The notes beneath the pieces are model-generated. The model was not told the origin of the DNA and searched no databases. It saw nothing but the letters and a program-made list of their open reading frames with translations. A stretch of DNA of 64,000 bases, taken from Arthrobacter globiformis NBRC 12137. Lineage in GTDB: Bacteria; Actinomycetota; Actinomycetes; Actinomycetales; Micrococcaceae. The translations under genes and the position numbers were made by a program. Shown here in pieces: positions 7,763 through 16,926 of the stretch. Where the stretch lies: positions 124,001 through 188,000 of the forward strand of contig NZ_BAEG01000080.1 of NCBI RefSeq assembly GCF_000238915.1, given 5' to 3'. The first letter of the stretch is position 1; the number at the start of each line of letters is the position of its first letter.

Positions 7763-8296
7763 ATGGCGGGAAATCTTATTGCGCGGTCTGTTCATGACCT
7801 CACGGCAGCAGCCTGGTTTGGCGGCTCGCTGATGGGCGCGGTCGGCCTCAACGGAGCCGCCGCAGAGGCGAAGGACCCGGCCGAGCGGACTCGCCTTTCG
7901 AGCCGCGGCTGGATGAAGTGGGCGCCGGTGCAGACGGCTGCCTTCGCAACCCACTTGTTGGCGGATCTGTTCATCGCACTGGAAAACAAGGACCGGATCG
8001 CCCAGCAGGAGGGCGTGGCCCGGGACACCATCTACAAGACGGCAGTCACGCTGGCGGGGGCAGCGGTCACCCTGTATGCCGGCGTGCTGGGAAAGAAGGT
8101 TGAGAAGCTGTCCGGGGAGGGCGGCGAGGGGGCCACTGAACCCCGGGCTGGCGCTTCGGAGAAGCTTCAGTCGGCGCAGAATCAGCTGAAGGCCCTGCAG
8201 TGGACCATCCCCGCCTTTGCCGCCTCGGTTATCGTCCTGGGCGCCAAGCACGGCGAAATGCAGCGGCCCAAGAATGTGTTCAAGGGTCTGCGCTGA
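7763..8296 (+). CDS. Hypothetical membrane-associated protein
   Basis: A 177-residue protein starting at ATG 7763 with AGGAAGGA four bases upstream. Hydrophobic segments occur near residues 13-30 (TAAAWFGGSLMGAVGLNGAA), 54-70 (VQTAAFATHLLADLFIAL), 90-110 (KTAVTLAGAAVTLYAGVLGKK) and 145-160 (WTIPAFAASVIVLGAKHG), so four short membrane or amphipathic helices are plausible. A Gly/Glu-rich loop separates the last two. I do not recognise a characterised family. It is preceded by the palindromic site at 7648-7661 and ends at a bidirectional terminator. Confidence 0.65.
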   Translation: MAGNLIARSVHDLTAAAWFGGSLMGAVGLNGAAAEAKDPAERTRLSSRGWMKWAPVQTAAFATHLLADLFIALENKDRIAQQEGVARDTIYKTAVTLAGAAVTLYAGVLGKKVEKLSGEGGEGATEPRAGASEKLQSAQNQLKALQWTIPAFAASVIVLGAKHGEMQRPKNVFKGLR

Positions 8297-8321
8297 CCCT
8301 GTCCCCAAAACCCAATAGCGG

Positions 8322-8361
8322 ACGACGGCGGCAGGGCAGCAAAGTGCCCGGCCGCCGTCGT
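8322..8361. terminator. Bidirectional terminator
   Basis: ACGACGGCGGC (8322-8332) pairs with GCCGCCGTCGT (8351-8361), with extra GGGC/GCCC pairing inside. It lies between convergent genes ending at 8296 and 8391. Confidence 0.75.
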
Positions 8362-8390
8362 GCTTGGTTCAGCCCAGTTGAGGCGGGGTT

Positions 8391-9581
8391 CTAGGTTGGC
8401 TGGCTGTCAGCCGGCGGCAGGTCCGGGTTCATGTCCTGCAGGTGGGGGTCCTCGGCGGTCCACACCTGGATGATCGCCCACGTCACGGCCGCCAGCGGCA
8501 CGGACAGGACGGCGCCGATGATGCCCGCCAGGATGGTGCCCGCCGTCAGGGCCATGAGAATGACCAGGGCGTGGAGCTGCAGCGATTTACCCATGACGAT
8601 GGGCTGCAGCAGGTCGCCCTCGAGCTGGTTGACCGCGATCACCACTGCCACCACAATCAGCGCCACCACGGGCCCGTTGGCGACGAGCGCCACCAGGGCG
8701 GCGAGGATCCCGGCCACGGTTGCCCCGACCAAGGGAACAAAGGCCCCGATGAACACGATGATGGCCAGCGGGATGGCCAGCGGCACCTGCATGATCAGCA
8801 GCGCGGCGCCGATGGCCACGGTATCCACCAGCGCCACGATGGCCGTGCCGCGAACGTAACCGCCAAGGACCTCCAGCGTCCGCTTGCCCACCCGCCGCAG
8901 CCTGGCTTCCCGCTCCCCGGAGAAGGGCCGCAGGAGGAAGTTCCAGATCTTCGCGCCGTCCTTGAGGAAGAAGAACAGGATCACCACCATGAGGCTCGCG
9001 CCGGCCAGGAACTCCGTCACCGCAGACAGGCCGGTGATGGCGCCTGACCGGACCTGGCTGCTTGTGGCGAACTGGACGGCGCCTTCCCTGGCCTGGTTCA
9101 GCTGCTCGCGGTCGATGGGGATCGGGCCGGAGAGGAGGAAGTTCTCAAGTTCGTCGAGCCCCTTGGACGCCTGCTGCACCAGGTCGCCCCACTGGCTGCG
9201 GACGGAGAAGTAGATCAGGGTGCCGATGCCGGCCAGGAGCAGCAGCAGGGCCACGAAGGCCACGGCGGTGGCGGCCCCGCCGGGAAGTCCGCGGCGCCGC
9301 AGCAGGTTGACGAATGGCCCGATGGCGGCTGCGAGGATCAGCGCAATCAGGACCGGAATGACCAGCAGCCGGATCTGCAGGAGGCCGTACACGGACACGG
9401 CCGCCACGGCGAGGACCAGCAGGGCCTGGGCGCACCGGATTCCCACCCTTCCCAGGCTGTCGGACCAGAGCTCCCGGGGCGGTTTGTGGTCCGGCCGCCG
9501 GGCTGCCGGCCGTGGCGTGCGCGGGCCGGCCGTTTGTTCTTGAAGCGGATCTTGCTCGGACAGTGGGGCTGTTCGGGCCAT
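8391..9581 (-). CDS. AI-2E family transporter (PerM-like permease)
   Basis: A 396-residue integral membrane protein of the AI-2E/PerM family, whose members export small solutes or exchange ions; the substrate here is unknown. ATG 9581 has GAGGAG four bases upstream. A polar N-terminus (about 45 residues) precedes two hydrophobic segments around residues 50-95 (ALLVLAVAAVSVYGLLQIRLL and IPVLIALILAAAIGPFVNLL), a soluble middle domain (about 130-190), and a C-terminal set of five helices including VFIGAFVPLVGATVAGILAAL and VNQLEGDLLQPIVMG, the typical family signature. A promoter with the shared TCAGTAGGCTT element lies upstream at 9635-9649. Confidence 0.85.
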   Translation of the reverse strand: MARTAPLSEQDPLQEQTAGPRTPRPAARRPDHKPPRELWSDSLGRVGIRCAQALLVLAVAAVSVYGLLQIRLLVIPVLIALILAAAIGPFVNLLRRRGLPGGAATAVAFVALLLLLAGIGTLIYFSVRSQWGDLVQQASKGLDELENFLLSGPIPIDREQLNQAREGAVQFATSSQVRSGAITGLSAVTEFLAGASLMVVILFFFLKDGAKIWNFLLRPFSGEREARLRRVGKRTLEVLGGYVRGTAIVALVDTVAIGAALLIMQVPLAIPLAIIVFIGAFVPLVGATVAGILAALVALVANGPVVALIVVAVVIAVNQLEGDLLQPIVMGKSLQLHALVILMALTAGTILAGIIGAVLSVPLAAVTWAIIQVWTAEDPHLQDMNPDLPPADSQPT

Positions 9582-9634
9582 CGGAACTCCTCGTTATCAG
9601 CGGGCAACGGACACTACCTGGCGTCCCAGTCAGA

Positions 9635-9649
9635 TAGTAAGCCTACTGA
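9635..9649 (-). promoter_or_regulatory. TCAGTAGGCTTACTA element, candidate promoter/operator of AI-2E gene
   Basis: On the minus strand TCAGTAGGCTTACTA matches 13 of 15 bases of the element before the topoisomerase IB leader (24314-24328), in the same orientation relative to the gene. It contains a TAGGCT -10-like hexamer. Confidence 0.4.
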
Positions 9650-9696
9650 TGTAACAGATGGCGGCGAAACCCGTTCATCCGCCGGAGCCGTGGGCG

Positions 9697-10272
9697 TCAC
9701 AGCTCCGCATTGACGAAACCGACCACAATGGCGGTCCACCAGCACACCTGTGATATTGCCAGGCACAGGAGCATGTGGACGCGCTGGCCGATGGGCAGGC
9801 CGGCAAAAGTGGTGGTTGGCGGCATGACCACAAGGCGGCGCATGAGCGGAATCAGCATGATGCCGTTGAGCATCAGCACGAGCACCGCTCCCAGCTTTAC
9901 GATCGTCCACGGGTTGCTGACGTTTGGGGCAAGGAAGGCGCCGGTGAGCAGCATTGCTGCGGTCCCGGACCAGATCAGCGGACTGGCGGCGCCGTCGAGC
10001 CGGATGGTCTCCGCCAGTTCGCGCTTCCCGATCAGCCACAGGAAGCCGTGCCAGTCCACCAAAAGGATGGCACCAAACGCCAGCACCATCGCCAGGATAT
10101 GGACCGAGAGGGCCAAAGCGCGCGGCGGGCCGCTGACCGTGACGGACAGCCCCAGCATGACGGACAGCACCCAGGCCACCCCGGCCCCGACGCAGAGAAT
10201 CCCGACCAGCCGCCGGGATGATTTGTGGGATTTGCGCGGAATCCTACGTCCCGCGGCTGCACTGTATGTCAC
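9697..10272 (-). CDS. Hypothetical five-helix membrane protein
   Basis: A 191-residue protein starting at GTG 10272 with GGAGG seven bases upstream. The first 20 residues are basic. Hydrophobic segments lie near residues 22-45, 54-70, 97-113, 125-143 and 163-187. A conserved-looking WHGFLWLIGKRELAETIRLDG loop and the PPTTTFAGLPIGQRVHMLLC loop sit between helices. I cannot name a family with confidence; it resembles small integral membrane proteins of the copper-resistance/DUF2269 type only in layout. Its stop is about 115 bases upstream of the AI-2E start, so cotranscription is possible. Confidence 0.6.
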   Translation of the reverse strand: MTYSAAAGRRIPRKSHKSSRRLVGILCVGAGVAWVLSVMLGLSVTVSGPPRALALSVHILAMVLAFGAILLVDWHGFLWLIGKRELAETIRLDGAASPLIWSGTAAMLLTGAFLAPNVSNPWTIVKLGAVLVLMLNGIMLIPLMRRLVVMPPTTTFAGLPIGQRVHMLLCLAISQVCWWTAIVVGFVNAEL

Positions 10273-10414
10273 GGTATGCCTCCAACTGCCTGAAGGATGT
10301 GCGAAGGGGGCGGAGTGCCGCCGCGAGGTAGACCGCTTCCCTGAGCATCAGACCGAAACCTTGGAAAAACCTTGGGAAAACCCTGTAAAAGCGGCTCGCG
10401 TCCCCCAAAAGAGT

Positions 10415-10429
10415 CCCCCTGTATGGGGG
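10415..10429 (-). terminator. Terminator of the GntR gene
   Basis: On the minus strand, CCCCC and GGGGG arms (loop ATACA) are followed by ACTCTTTT, five bases after the GntR stop codon. Confidence 0.6.
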
Positions 10430-10434
10430 TGCAG

Positions 10435-11115
10435 CTACTCCCGCAGCCACTCCGCGCAGGAGTTGAGGTTCCGGTGCACGCTGGCCACGGCGGCATCGCC
10501 ATCGTGGGCTTCGATGGCGTCCACGAGGTCCCCGTGGCCGGCCTGCGGCAGGCCGTTGAAGCCGGGGCGTCGGTGCTGCTTGAGCAGGTCCGCGTGGAAC
10601 ACGTCGCCAAAGCTGACATAGAGCTCGAGGAGGAGGGGGTTGCCGGAGGCCTGCGCCACCCGCTCGTGGAAGCCCCAATCGGCGGCGGCCCAGCGCGCAA
10701 AGTCCTCGACGTTCCAGGCCTCCTCACGCTCGGCGAGCAGCGCGCGCATGGCGGAGACGTCGTCGGCCGTTGCGTGCCTGGCGGCGAGGCGCGCGGCCTG
10801 TGTGTCCAGCCCCACGCGGACCTCGAGGACGTGTTCGTCCGTGTGTTCCTTGTAGAGCCGGCGGGCGGCTCCGGAGATTTCGCTGGTGGCGCGGACGTAG
10901 GTTCCGTCGCCGCGGCGAACCTCGAGCATCCCGCTGTGGGCCAGGGCCTTGACGGCTTCCCGGAGTGTCCCGCGGGACACGCCGAGCCCGGACATGAGCT
11001 CGGTTTCGGAGGGTATGCGCTGCTGCAGCGGCCATTCGCCCGTCTGGATCATTTCGCGGAGTTTGGCGGTGACTTCGTCCGCCAGCGGCGGGCGGTGCGA
11101 GGTGCTCAGGGTCAT
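10435..11115 (-). CDS. FadR-type GntR transcriptional regulator
   Basis: A 226-residue cytosolic DNA-binding protein. Residues 9-75 form the GntR winged helix (LADEVTAKLREMIQTGEWPL ... LGVSRGTLREAVKALAHSG ... RRGDGTYVRA). Residues 85-220 form the all-helical FCD ligand-binding domain with the expected acidic and His residues (LRALLAEREEAW, DWGFHERVAQASGNPLL, HGDLVDAIEAHDGDAA), which in this family bind a metal and a carboxylate effector. It starts 15 bp after the end of the MFS gene, so the two form an operon. It probably represses that operon through the repeats at 12420-12447. Confidence 0.88.
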   Translation of the reverse strand: MTLSTSHRPPLADEVTAKLREMIQTGEWPLQQRIPSETELMSGLGVSRGTLREAVKALAHSGMLEVRRGDGTYVRATSEISGAARRLYKEHTDEHVLEVRVGLDTQAARLAARHATADDVSAMRALLAEREEAWNVEDFARWAAADWGFHERVAQASGNPLLLELYVSFGDVFHADLLKQHRRPGFNGLPQAGHGDLVDAIEAHDGDAAVASVHRNLNSCAEWLRE

Positions 11116-11129
11116 GGCGTCCTATTCTT

Positions 11130-12413
11130 TCATTCCGCGGCGCCGGTTCCGGCGGAGCTGGTTCCCGCTGTGCTCGCGCCGCTGGGGCCACTGGCGCTCA
11201 CTCCGCCGGCCCGGCCGCTGCTGAGCAGGTGCGCCACAACGATCTGAACCAGGGCGATGACCAGGAGCAGTGCAAGCGGCAGCGTCCAGCTTCCCGTCGC
11301 GCTGTGCAGCAGGCCCATCCCGAACGGACCGACAGTGGCCAGGAGGTAACCGGTGGACTGCGCCAGCGTGGACAGTGCCGTGGTCTCGGCGGTGTTCCGG
11401 CCGCTGCGGCTGATGATCACCATCACCAGCGGGAAGATGCCCAGGCCGAAGCCCAGCAGCACCGCCGGAATGACGGCCAGCGAAACGGGAAGCAAGAGGA
11501 GCGCGGCAATGCCGGCCGTCATGGTGAGGGTGGCCAGATAGACGGCGGGACGCAGCATCCGCGGCCGGGAACCGATGGCGATCAGCACCATGCCGGCCGG
11601 AACCGAGACCAGCTGCATGATCCCGAACATGACGGCGCTGTCCGCCGGGCTGAGGCCCATGGTGGTGAGCATGTACGGGAACCAGCTGAGCAGCGCATAG
11701 GCGAGTAGTGCCTGCAGGGTGAAGATGCCGGTGAGCAGGAGGCCCTTCTTGGTGCGCAGCAGCGGCCAGGGGGAGATGTGTCCGGCGGCTTTCCGGGCCG
11801 TGTCCCGGTGGGCGTGCAGCGTCACGGGCAGGAAGCCCAGGAACGCGGACAGGGCCAGGATCCCGATGGTGCCCAGCCCGGCCGACGGCGACCCCAGCAC
11901 CTGCGAGAGCGGAACCACCAGCACGGCCATGACGGTCGCTCCGCTGGTCATGGTCACCGTGTAGACGGCTGTCATGAGCGATGTGCGCGCGGCGAAGTGC
12001 TCCCGGATGAAGGACGGCATGGACACGTTGCAGACAGCCAGGCCCGACATCCCCACCACCGTGCCCACCACCAGCATGCCCGTGGTGGGGATGCCCCGGA
12101 CCAGCAGCCCGGCTGCCAGCATGCCGAGGGAGAGCAGGATGGCTTTCTCGACGCCGAGCTTCCCGGTCAGCCAGGAGGTGGCGGCTCCGGCCACGGCGAA
12201 GCACAGCGTGGGAATGGAGGGGATGAGCGAGGCAACCAGCGGCCCGTAGCCCAGAACCTGCTGCAAATCGTGCAGCAGGGCCGATGCGCCGGTGATGCCG
12301 GCCCTCAGGTTCAGGCCGATGAGCACCAGGGCAATGACACCGGCGACGACGGCGGTGCGCGGCTTGGTCGGGTACGTGGCTGCGGTCGGGGGTGCTGAGG
12401 AAGTGGTCGCCAT
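11130..12413 (-). CDS. CynX/NimT-family MFS transporter
   Basis: A 427-residue, 12-helix permease of the cyanate/2-nitroimidazole transporter branch of the MFS. Family marks include ALVLIGLNLRAGITGASALL in helix 1, SLIPSIPTLCFAVAGAATSW in helix 2 and the RSGRNTAETTALSTLAQSTGY stretch in the second half. The C-terminal 30 residues are Ser/Gly/Ala-rich. The substrate is unknown; relatives export organic anions or drugs. No ribosome binding site is seen before ATG 12413, but TAACGT lies six bases upstream, indicating a leaderless mRNA. It is the first gene of an operon with the GntR regulator. Confidence 0.85.
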   Translation of the reverse strand: MATTSSAPPTAATYPTKPRTAVVAGVIALVLIGLNLRAGITGASALLHDLQQVLGYGPLVASLIPSIPTLCFAVAGAATSWLTGKLGVEKAILLSLGMLAAGLLVRGIPTTGMLVVGTVVGMSGLAVCNVSMPSFIREHFAARTSLMTAVYTVTMTSGATVMAVLVVPLSQVLGSPSAGLGTIGILALSAFLGFLPVTLHAHRDTARKAAGHISPWPLLRTKKGLLLTGIFTLQALLAYALLSWFPYMLTTMGLSPADSAVMFGIMQLVSVPAGMVLIAIGSRPRMLRPAVYLATLTMTAGIAALLLLPVSLAVIPAVLLGFGLGIFPLVMVIISRSGRNTAETTALSTLAQSTGYLLATVGPFGMGLLHSATGSWTLPLALLLVIALVQIVVAHLLSSGRAGGVSASGPSGASTAGTSSAGTGAAE

Positions 12414-12419
12414 CCCTTA

Positions 12420-12447
12420 ACGTTAGACGTTTGACGTTTGATGTCTA
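12420..12447 (-). promoter_or_regulatory. Leaderless promoter overlapped by four 7-bp repeats (probable GntR operator)
   Basis: ACGTTAG, ACGTTTG, ACGTTTG and ATGTCTA follow head to tail at 12420-12447, framed by TAGAC (12424-12428) and GTCTA (12443-12447). On the minus strand TAGACA (12447-12442), 16 bp and TAACGT (12425-12420) form a promoter ending six bases before ATG 12413. A repressor bound here would block it. Confidence 0.55.
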
Positions 12448-12554
12448 GAACTTTGTGGGGAAACTCTCGCGGGGCTTCCGGCCCGGGCATAGACTCGGGC
12501 CAGCAGGCGCATTACGCGCAGGAACCCGGCAACGGAAAAGGATGCCGCCCAGCC

Positions 12555-14228
12555 ATGACTGCCGAAGGCCTTGAAACGGAGAAGAAGTACGACGTCGACG
12601 ACGGCACGTCGCTGCCCGACCTCGCCGCCATTCCCGGTGTGGCCGGCGTGGGTGATCCCCACCAGGCTGAACTGGAAGCCGTCTACTTCGACACCGGGGA
12701 CCTGGTTCTCGCCTCCCGCCGGATCACGCTGCGGCGACGCAGCGGCGGCGCCGATGCCGGCTGGCATGTAAAGCTGCCGCCAGATGCCGGGGCTGCGGCC
12801 GGATCCGGGTCCGCGTCGGAGGAGGGGCCGGGACAACGCCGGGAGATCCACGCCCCGCTGGGCCAGGCCGACGTCGTTCCCGGGAAATTGCTGGCCTACC
12901 TGCACGCCTACCTCCGGGGAGCGGATCCCGTGCCCCTGGCCCGCCTGAATACCCGGCGAACCACCCACGCACTCTACGGGGACGACGGTGTGCACCTCGC
13001 CGACTTTGCCGATGACACCGTGGACGCCGAGCTTCTTCAGGGGGCGGGCGGGATACCCGCAGGCCAGAAGCAGCAGTGGCGCGAATGGGAACTCGAGCTG
13101 GTTCACGGCGAGCCGGAGGTGTTCAAGTCGGCAGCAGCGGTCCTGGCCGCGGCCGGGGCCCGGCCGTCCGCGAACGAGTCCAAGCTGCGGCGCGCCCTGG
13201 GGGCGGCGCCGACAGCTCAAGCCAAGGAAACGGAAGGCGCTGGCGTAACTGACGGCACTGTCGCACCTGACGGCGGGGGAAAGCAGCCCGGCGGCAGGAA
13301 ACCGGGCAAGCAGTGGCCGGCGTCCGCCGTCGTGAGCGCGTACCTGGCCGGGCAGATCAGCGAAATCCTGGCCAACGACGCCCGGGTGCGGCTGGAGGAA
13401 CCCGATGCGGTGCACGCGATGCGCTCGGCCACCCGGCGCGTCCGGTCGGCCCTCGCGGTCTACCGGAAGCTCTACGGCCGGGGCGCGGTTGGCCGGCTGC
13501 GCGACGAGCTCAAGTGGCTGGGCCGGATCCTCGGCACGCCCCGTGACGCCGAAGTCATGCTGGACCGGCTGCGGACGAACACCGGCGAGCTGCCGGCGGG
13601 GGAGGGGGCGGACGACGTCCGGCGGCGGATCGAGCGCGAGCTGGGCACCAGGCTGGACGCCGGCTACCGCAAGACGCAGGAAGTGCTCCTCACGGACCGC
13701 TACTTCCGGCTCCTCGACGACCTCGAGGACTTCCGTGACCACCCGCCCGTCCTGCCGGCGGCCGGGGCGCCCGCGCGCAAGACCGCGCGCAAGCTGGTGC
13801 GCAAGTCCGCCAAGCGGCTGCGCCGCGCCCACAAGGCGGCTGCCCAGGCCAAGGACGGCGCCGGCGACAGGCCCGGCATGGAGCTCAAAGAGGCCACAGC
13901 GCACGAAACCGCACTGCACCAGGTCCGGAAGGACGCCAAGCGGCTGCGGCACGCGGCAGAGACCGTCGATCCCCTATTCGGCAAGCGCGCTGCGAAGCTC
14001 GCCAAGGCCGCTCACAAGCAGCAGAAAATTCTCGGCGACCACCACGACAGCGTGATGGCGCGGATTTTCCTTGGGAAGCTCGCCGGCGGCCCGGACCTGC
14101 CGGAACCGGTGGCCTCCGCCTACGGATCGCTCATTAAGCGGGAACAGAAGAGCGCCGCCAAGGCCGAAGCCAAGTACCGCAAGGCGCACCGGAAGTCCCG
14201 AAAGGCAATCCGGGGCGGAGTGGGATAG
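12555..14228 (+). CDS. CYTH-CHAD domain protein (triphosphate tunnel metalloenzyme type)
   Basis: A 557-residue protein. Residues 5-210 are a CYTH domain with the ExExK motif (ETEKK, residues 7-11) and alternating basic strands (RITLRRRSGG, WHVKLPPDAG), the fold of inorganic triphosphatases and adenylate cyclase CyaB. Residues 245-530 are a CHAD domain with its conserved His and Arg/Lys helices (DAVHAMRSATRRVRSALAVY, ALHQVRKDAKRLRHAAETVD, LGDHHDSVMAR), known in other bacteria to bind polyphosphate. Together they suggest a polyphosphate- or triphosphate-acting protein. ATG 12555 is chosen because the family begins just before ExExK. It is followed after 10 bp by the dikinase gene. Confidence 0.87.
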   Translation: MTAEGLETEKKYDVDDGTSLPDLAAIPGVAGVGDPHQAELEAVYFDTGDLVLASRRITLRRRSGGADAGWHVKLPPDAGAAAGSGSASEEGPGQRREIHAPLGQADVVPGKLLAYLHAYLRGADPVPLARLNTRRTTHALYGDDGVHLADFADDTVDAELLQGAGGIPAGQKQQWREWELELVHGEPEVFKSAAAVLAAAGARPSANESKLRRALGAAPTAQAKETEGAGVTDGTVAPDGGGKQPGGRKPGKQWPASAVVSAYLAGQISEILANDARVRLEEPDAVHAMRSATRRVRSALAVYRKLYGRGAVGRLRDELKWLGRILGTPRDAEVMLDRLRTNTGELPAGEGADDVRRRIERELGTRLDAGYRKTQEVLLTDRYFRLLDDLEDFRDHPPVLPAAGAPARKTARKLVRKSAKRLRRAHKAAAQAKDGAGDRPGMELKEATAHETALHQVRKDAKRLRHAAETVDPLFGKRAAKLAKAAHKQQKILGDHHDSVMARIFLGKLAGGPDLPEPVASAYGSLIKREQKSAAKAEAKYRKAHRKSRKAIRGGVG

Positions 14229-14238
14229 GGGGCAGCCG

Positions 14239-16926
14239 GTGGAAGGGCACGCAGACCGGCCTGCATCGCGCCCGGGGAACACGGTCATCAGCCTGGCCCA
14301 CGTGGACGCGGACATGGTGCCTGAGGTGGGCGGCAAGGCTGCCAACCTCGGTGTGCTCCTGGCCGCCGGATTGCCGGTCCCAAGCGGCTTCTGCGTCACC
14401 ACCGCTGCCTACCGGCGGGTGGCGGCCGCAGCAGGAGTGGAACCATCCGAGCCGGCAGAGCAGACGCGCAGCAGGCTGGCGTCGGCTGCCCTGCCCGCGG
14501 ACATCGTCGAAGCCATCCTCGCCGCGTACGCTGGTCTGGGCGAGGACACTCCGGTGGCCGTGCGTTCCTCCGCCACGGCCGAGGATCTCCCTGAAGCCAG
14601 CTTCGCAGGCCAGTTGGACTCGTACCTCAATGTTGTCGGCGCCGACGCGCTGTTGGATGCGGTCCGCCGCTGCTGGGCCTCCCTGTGGACGGACCGGGCC
14701 GTTGCCTACCGCGCCGATCACGGGATTGCCCAGCGCTCCGTCGGCATCGCCGTCGTTGTTCAGGAAATGGTGGACGCCGGTGTGGCCGGGGTGATGTTCA
14801 CGGCGAATCCGCTGACCGGCCGGCGCCAGGAAACAGTCATCGACGCCGCGCGCGGACTCGGCGAGGCGCTGGTCAGCGGGGCTGTGAACCCGGATCACTT
14901 CACGGTCGATGCTGCCACCGGGGAGATCCTCCAGCGCAGCCTGGGTGACAAACTCATCGAAAGCCGGCCGGCACCGGGAGGCGGAACCCGGGTGCTTCGC
15001 CGGCAGGATGGCGGAGCGCAGCCGTGCCTGACGGATGAGCAGGTCCGCTCGCTGGCCAGCCTCGGGACCCGGGTGGAAGTGCTCTACGGGGAACCTCAGG
15101 ATCTGGAGTGGGCCATCGAACCGCGCGGCGGGATCCGGGTGGTGCAGTCCCGTCCGATCACCACGCTGTTTCCCCTGCCAGAGCCCCACTCCCACGACGA
15201 CGGCGTCCGGGCTTACCTGTGCGCCAGCCTGCTGCAGGGGCTTACCCGGCCGCTGACACCCATGGGCCTGGCATCCTTCACGCTGATGAGCGACAGAGCC
15301 CGGCCGACAGCCGCTGGGGACGGACCGGGGGCCTACCGGTCCGCCCAGGTCGGCATGCGCATGTTTGTCGATGTCACCCCCATGCTGCGCAGCAAGGGCG
15401 GGAGGTGCAGTCTTCAAAGAGCCATGAAAGTGGCCGACGCCAGGTCCGTGGATGTGCTGGCCTATCTGGCTGCAGACCCCCGCTTCAGCCTCACCAAGGC
15501 CTCCGGTGCGGCGCTGAAAGCGGGGCTCCGGGGCACGCCGCCCTTTGGCCTGCTTGGGCACGTTCTCGCCGCGATGGCCAATCCCGCCGCCGCCCTGGAC
15601 CGGGTCAGGGAATCGGACCATGAGCTGGACCGGATACTGATGTTGCCGGAGCCGGCCTCCGGTGTCCTGCGGCTCGATTTCGTGGAACGCCTCCTCAGCA
15701 AAGACATCACCCCCGCCGTGATGCGGGTCCTGCCCCCGGCGGCCGCAGGGTATATCTGGCTGGGTCTGGCGCGGCTGCTGCTGGGCCGGCTTGTGCGGGC
15801 CGGTGAGCTGCAGGCCGTACTCCGCGGCCTGCCGCACAATGTGACCACCGAAATGGATCTGGAGCTCTGGCGGACGGCCGCCTCGATCCGGGAGGACCCG
15901 GAGTCTGTCCGTGCGCTCACCGGGGAAGACCCCCGGATGCTCGCCGGCCGCTACACCGAAGGATCACTGCCCGCCGTCTGCCAGGGCGCCCTGCGCGGCT
16001 TTCTCGCCACATATGGACATCGCGCGGTGGCGGAAATTGACCTCGGAGTTCCCCGCTGGGGCGAGGATCCGGCCCACATCATTAACGTCCTGGCCAATTA
16101 CCTGAGGCTGGCGGACCCGGAGCTCGCCCCTGACCGGCGGTTCCGGCGGGCCGCAGAGCAGGCCGAAGCCAAGGTTGCCGAGCTGGCAGAACGGTCCGCC
16201 CGGTCCAGGGGAAGGCCGTTCGGCAGAATCGTTGCCCACAGCCTGCGGCGGGCCCGGGAAACCGCCGGCATGCGCGAGTACCCCAAATTCCGGCTGATAA
16301 CGGCCTTCGCCGTCCTCCGTAGACAGCTTCAACTGGTAGGCGAGGAACTCGCCGAGGCGGGCCGGATCGCCGTACCGGAGGACGTCTTCTTCCTTGACCT
16401 CGCCGAAGCCCGCGTGGCACTGCGAGGCGCGGACCTTCGCGGACCCGTCGCCGAACGCCGCCGGCGCTACGACCGCGAAATGCGGCGCCGGCGCGTCCCC
16501 CGCCTGCTGCTTTCCGATGGCACCGACGTCGAGGCGGCCATGGGCGCGCAGGCCCGTGCGGTGTCCTCCGCGGACGGGCAGCTGCCGCCGGGAACCCTGG
16601 CGGGGACGGCGGCCTCGGCCGGCAGCGTCACAGGCAAAGCCAGGGTGATCCTGGACCCGGCCGGCGCGCACCTGGAGCCGGGCGAAATCCTCGTGGCGCC
16701 GTCGACGGACCCGGGGTGGACGCCGCTGTTCATGACTGCCGGGGCGCTGGTCATGGAAATGGGCGGACCCATTTCCCACGGTGCCGTGGTGGCGCGCGAA
16801 TACGGAATTCCCGCCGTCGTCGGCGTCCCGGACGCAACCACGCGGATTCAAACCGGGGACACCGTGACAGTGGACGGAGCCGCGGGGACGATTGTGGTGG
16901 ACGCGGAGAGGCAGGAGAACCCGTGA
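14239..16926 (+). CDS. PEP-utilising dikinase (PEP synthase / rifamycin phosphotransferase-like)
   Basis: An 895-residue enzyme from GTG 14239, which has AGGGGGC six bases upstream; the longer frame would run back into the CYTH-CHAD gene. Residues 20-310 are the ATP-grasp PPDK N-terminal domain (GGKAANLGVLLAAGLPVPSG, AVRSSATAEDLPEASFAGQ, GVMFTANPLTGRRQE, QDLEWAIE). Residues 320-790 are a large helical middle domain without the PEP-synthase TIM barrel. The C-terminus carries the mobile phosphohistidine domain with GGPISHGAVVAREYGIPAVVG. This order equals that of rifamycin phosphotransferases (about 865 residues) better than true PEP synthases. The acceptor substrate is unknown, and no rifamycin-associated promoter element is seen. 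Confidence 0.82.
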   Translation: MEGHADRPASRPGNTVISLAHVDADMVPEVGGKAANLGVLLAAGLPVPSGFCVTTAAYRRVAAAAGVEPSEPAEQTRSRLASAALPADIVEAILAAYAGLGEDTPVAVRSSATAEDLPEASFAGQLDSYLNVVGADALLDAVRRCWASLWTDRAVAYRADHGIAQRSVGIAVVVQEMVDAGVAGVMFTANPLTGRRQETVIDAARGLGEALVSGAVNPDHFTVDAATGEILQRSLGDKLIESRPAPGGGTRVLRRQDGGAQPCLTDEQVRSLASLGTRVEVLYGEPQDLEWAIEPRGGIRVVQSRPITTLFPLPEPHSHDDGVRAYLCASLLQGLTRPLTPMGLASFTLMSDRARPTAAGDGPGAYRSAQVGMRMFVDVTPMLRSKGGRCSLQRAMKVADARSVDVLAYLAADPRFSLTKASGAALKAGLRGTPPFGLLGHVLAAMANPAAALDRVRESDHELDRILMLPEPASGVLRLDFVERLLSKDITPAVMRVLPPAAAGYIWLGLARLLLGRLVRAGELQAVLRGLPHNVTTEMDLELWRTAASIREDPESVRALTGEDPRMLAGRYTEGSLPAVCQGALRGFLATYGHRAVAEIDLGVPRWGEDPAHIINVLANYLRLADPELAPDRRFRRAAEQAEAKVAELAERSARSRGRPFGRIVAHSLRRARETAGMREYPKFRLITAFAVLRRQLQLVGEELAEAGRIAVPEDVFFLDLAEARVALRGADLRGPVAERRRRYDREMRRRRVPRLLLSDGTDVEAAMGAQARAVSSADGQLPPGTLAGTAASAGSVTGKARVILDPAGAHLEPGEILVAPSTDPGWTPLFMTAGALVMEMGGPISHGAVVAREYGIPAVVGVPDATTRIQTGDTVTVDGAAGTIVVDAERQENP

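Noticed and set aside
14100..14239. Rifamycin-associated promoter element before the dikinase
   Set aside because: No GGGGCTTGCGGCAAGCCCC-like palindrome is present; the gene is inside an operon.
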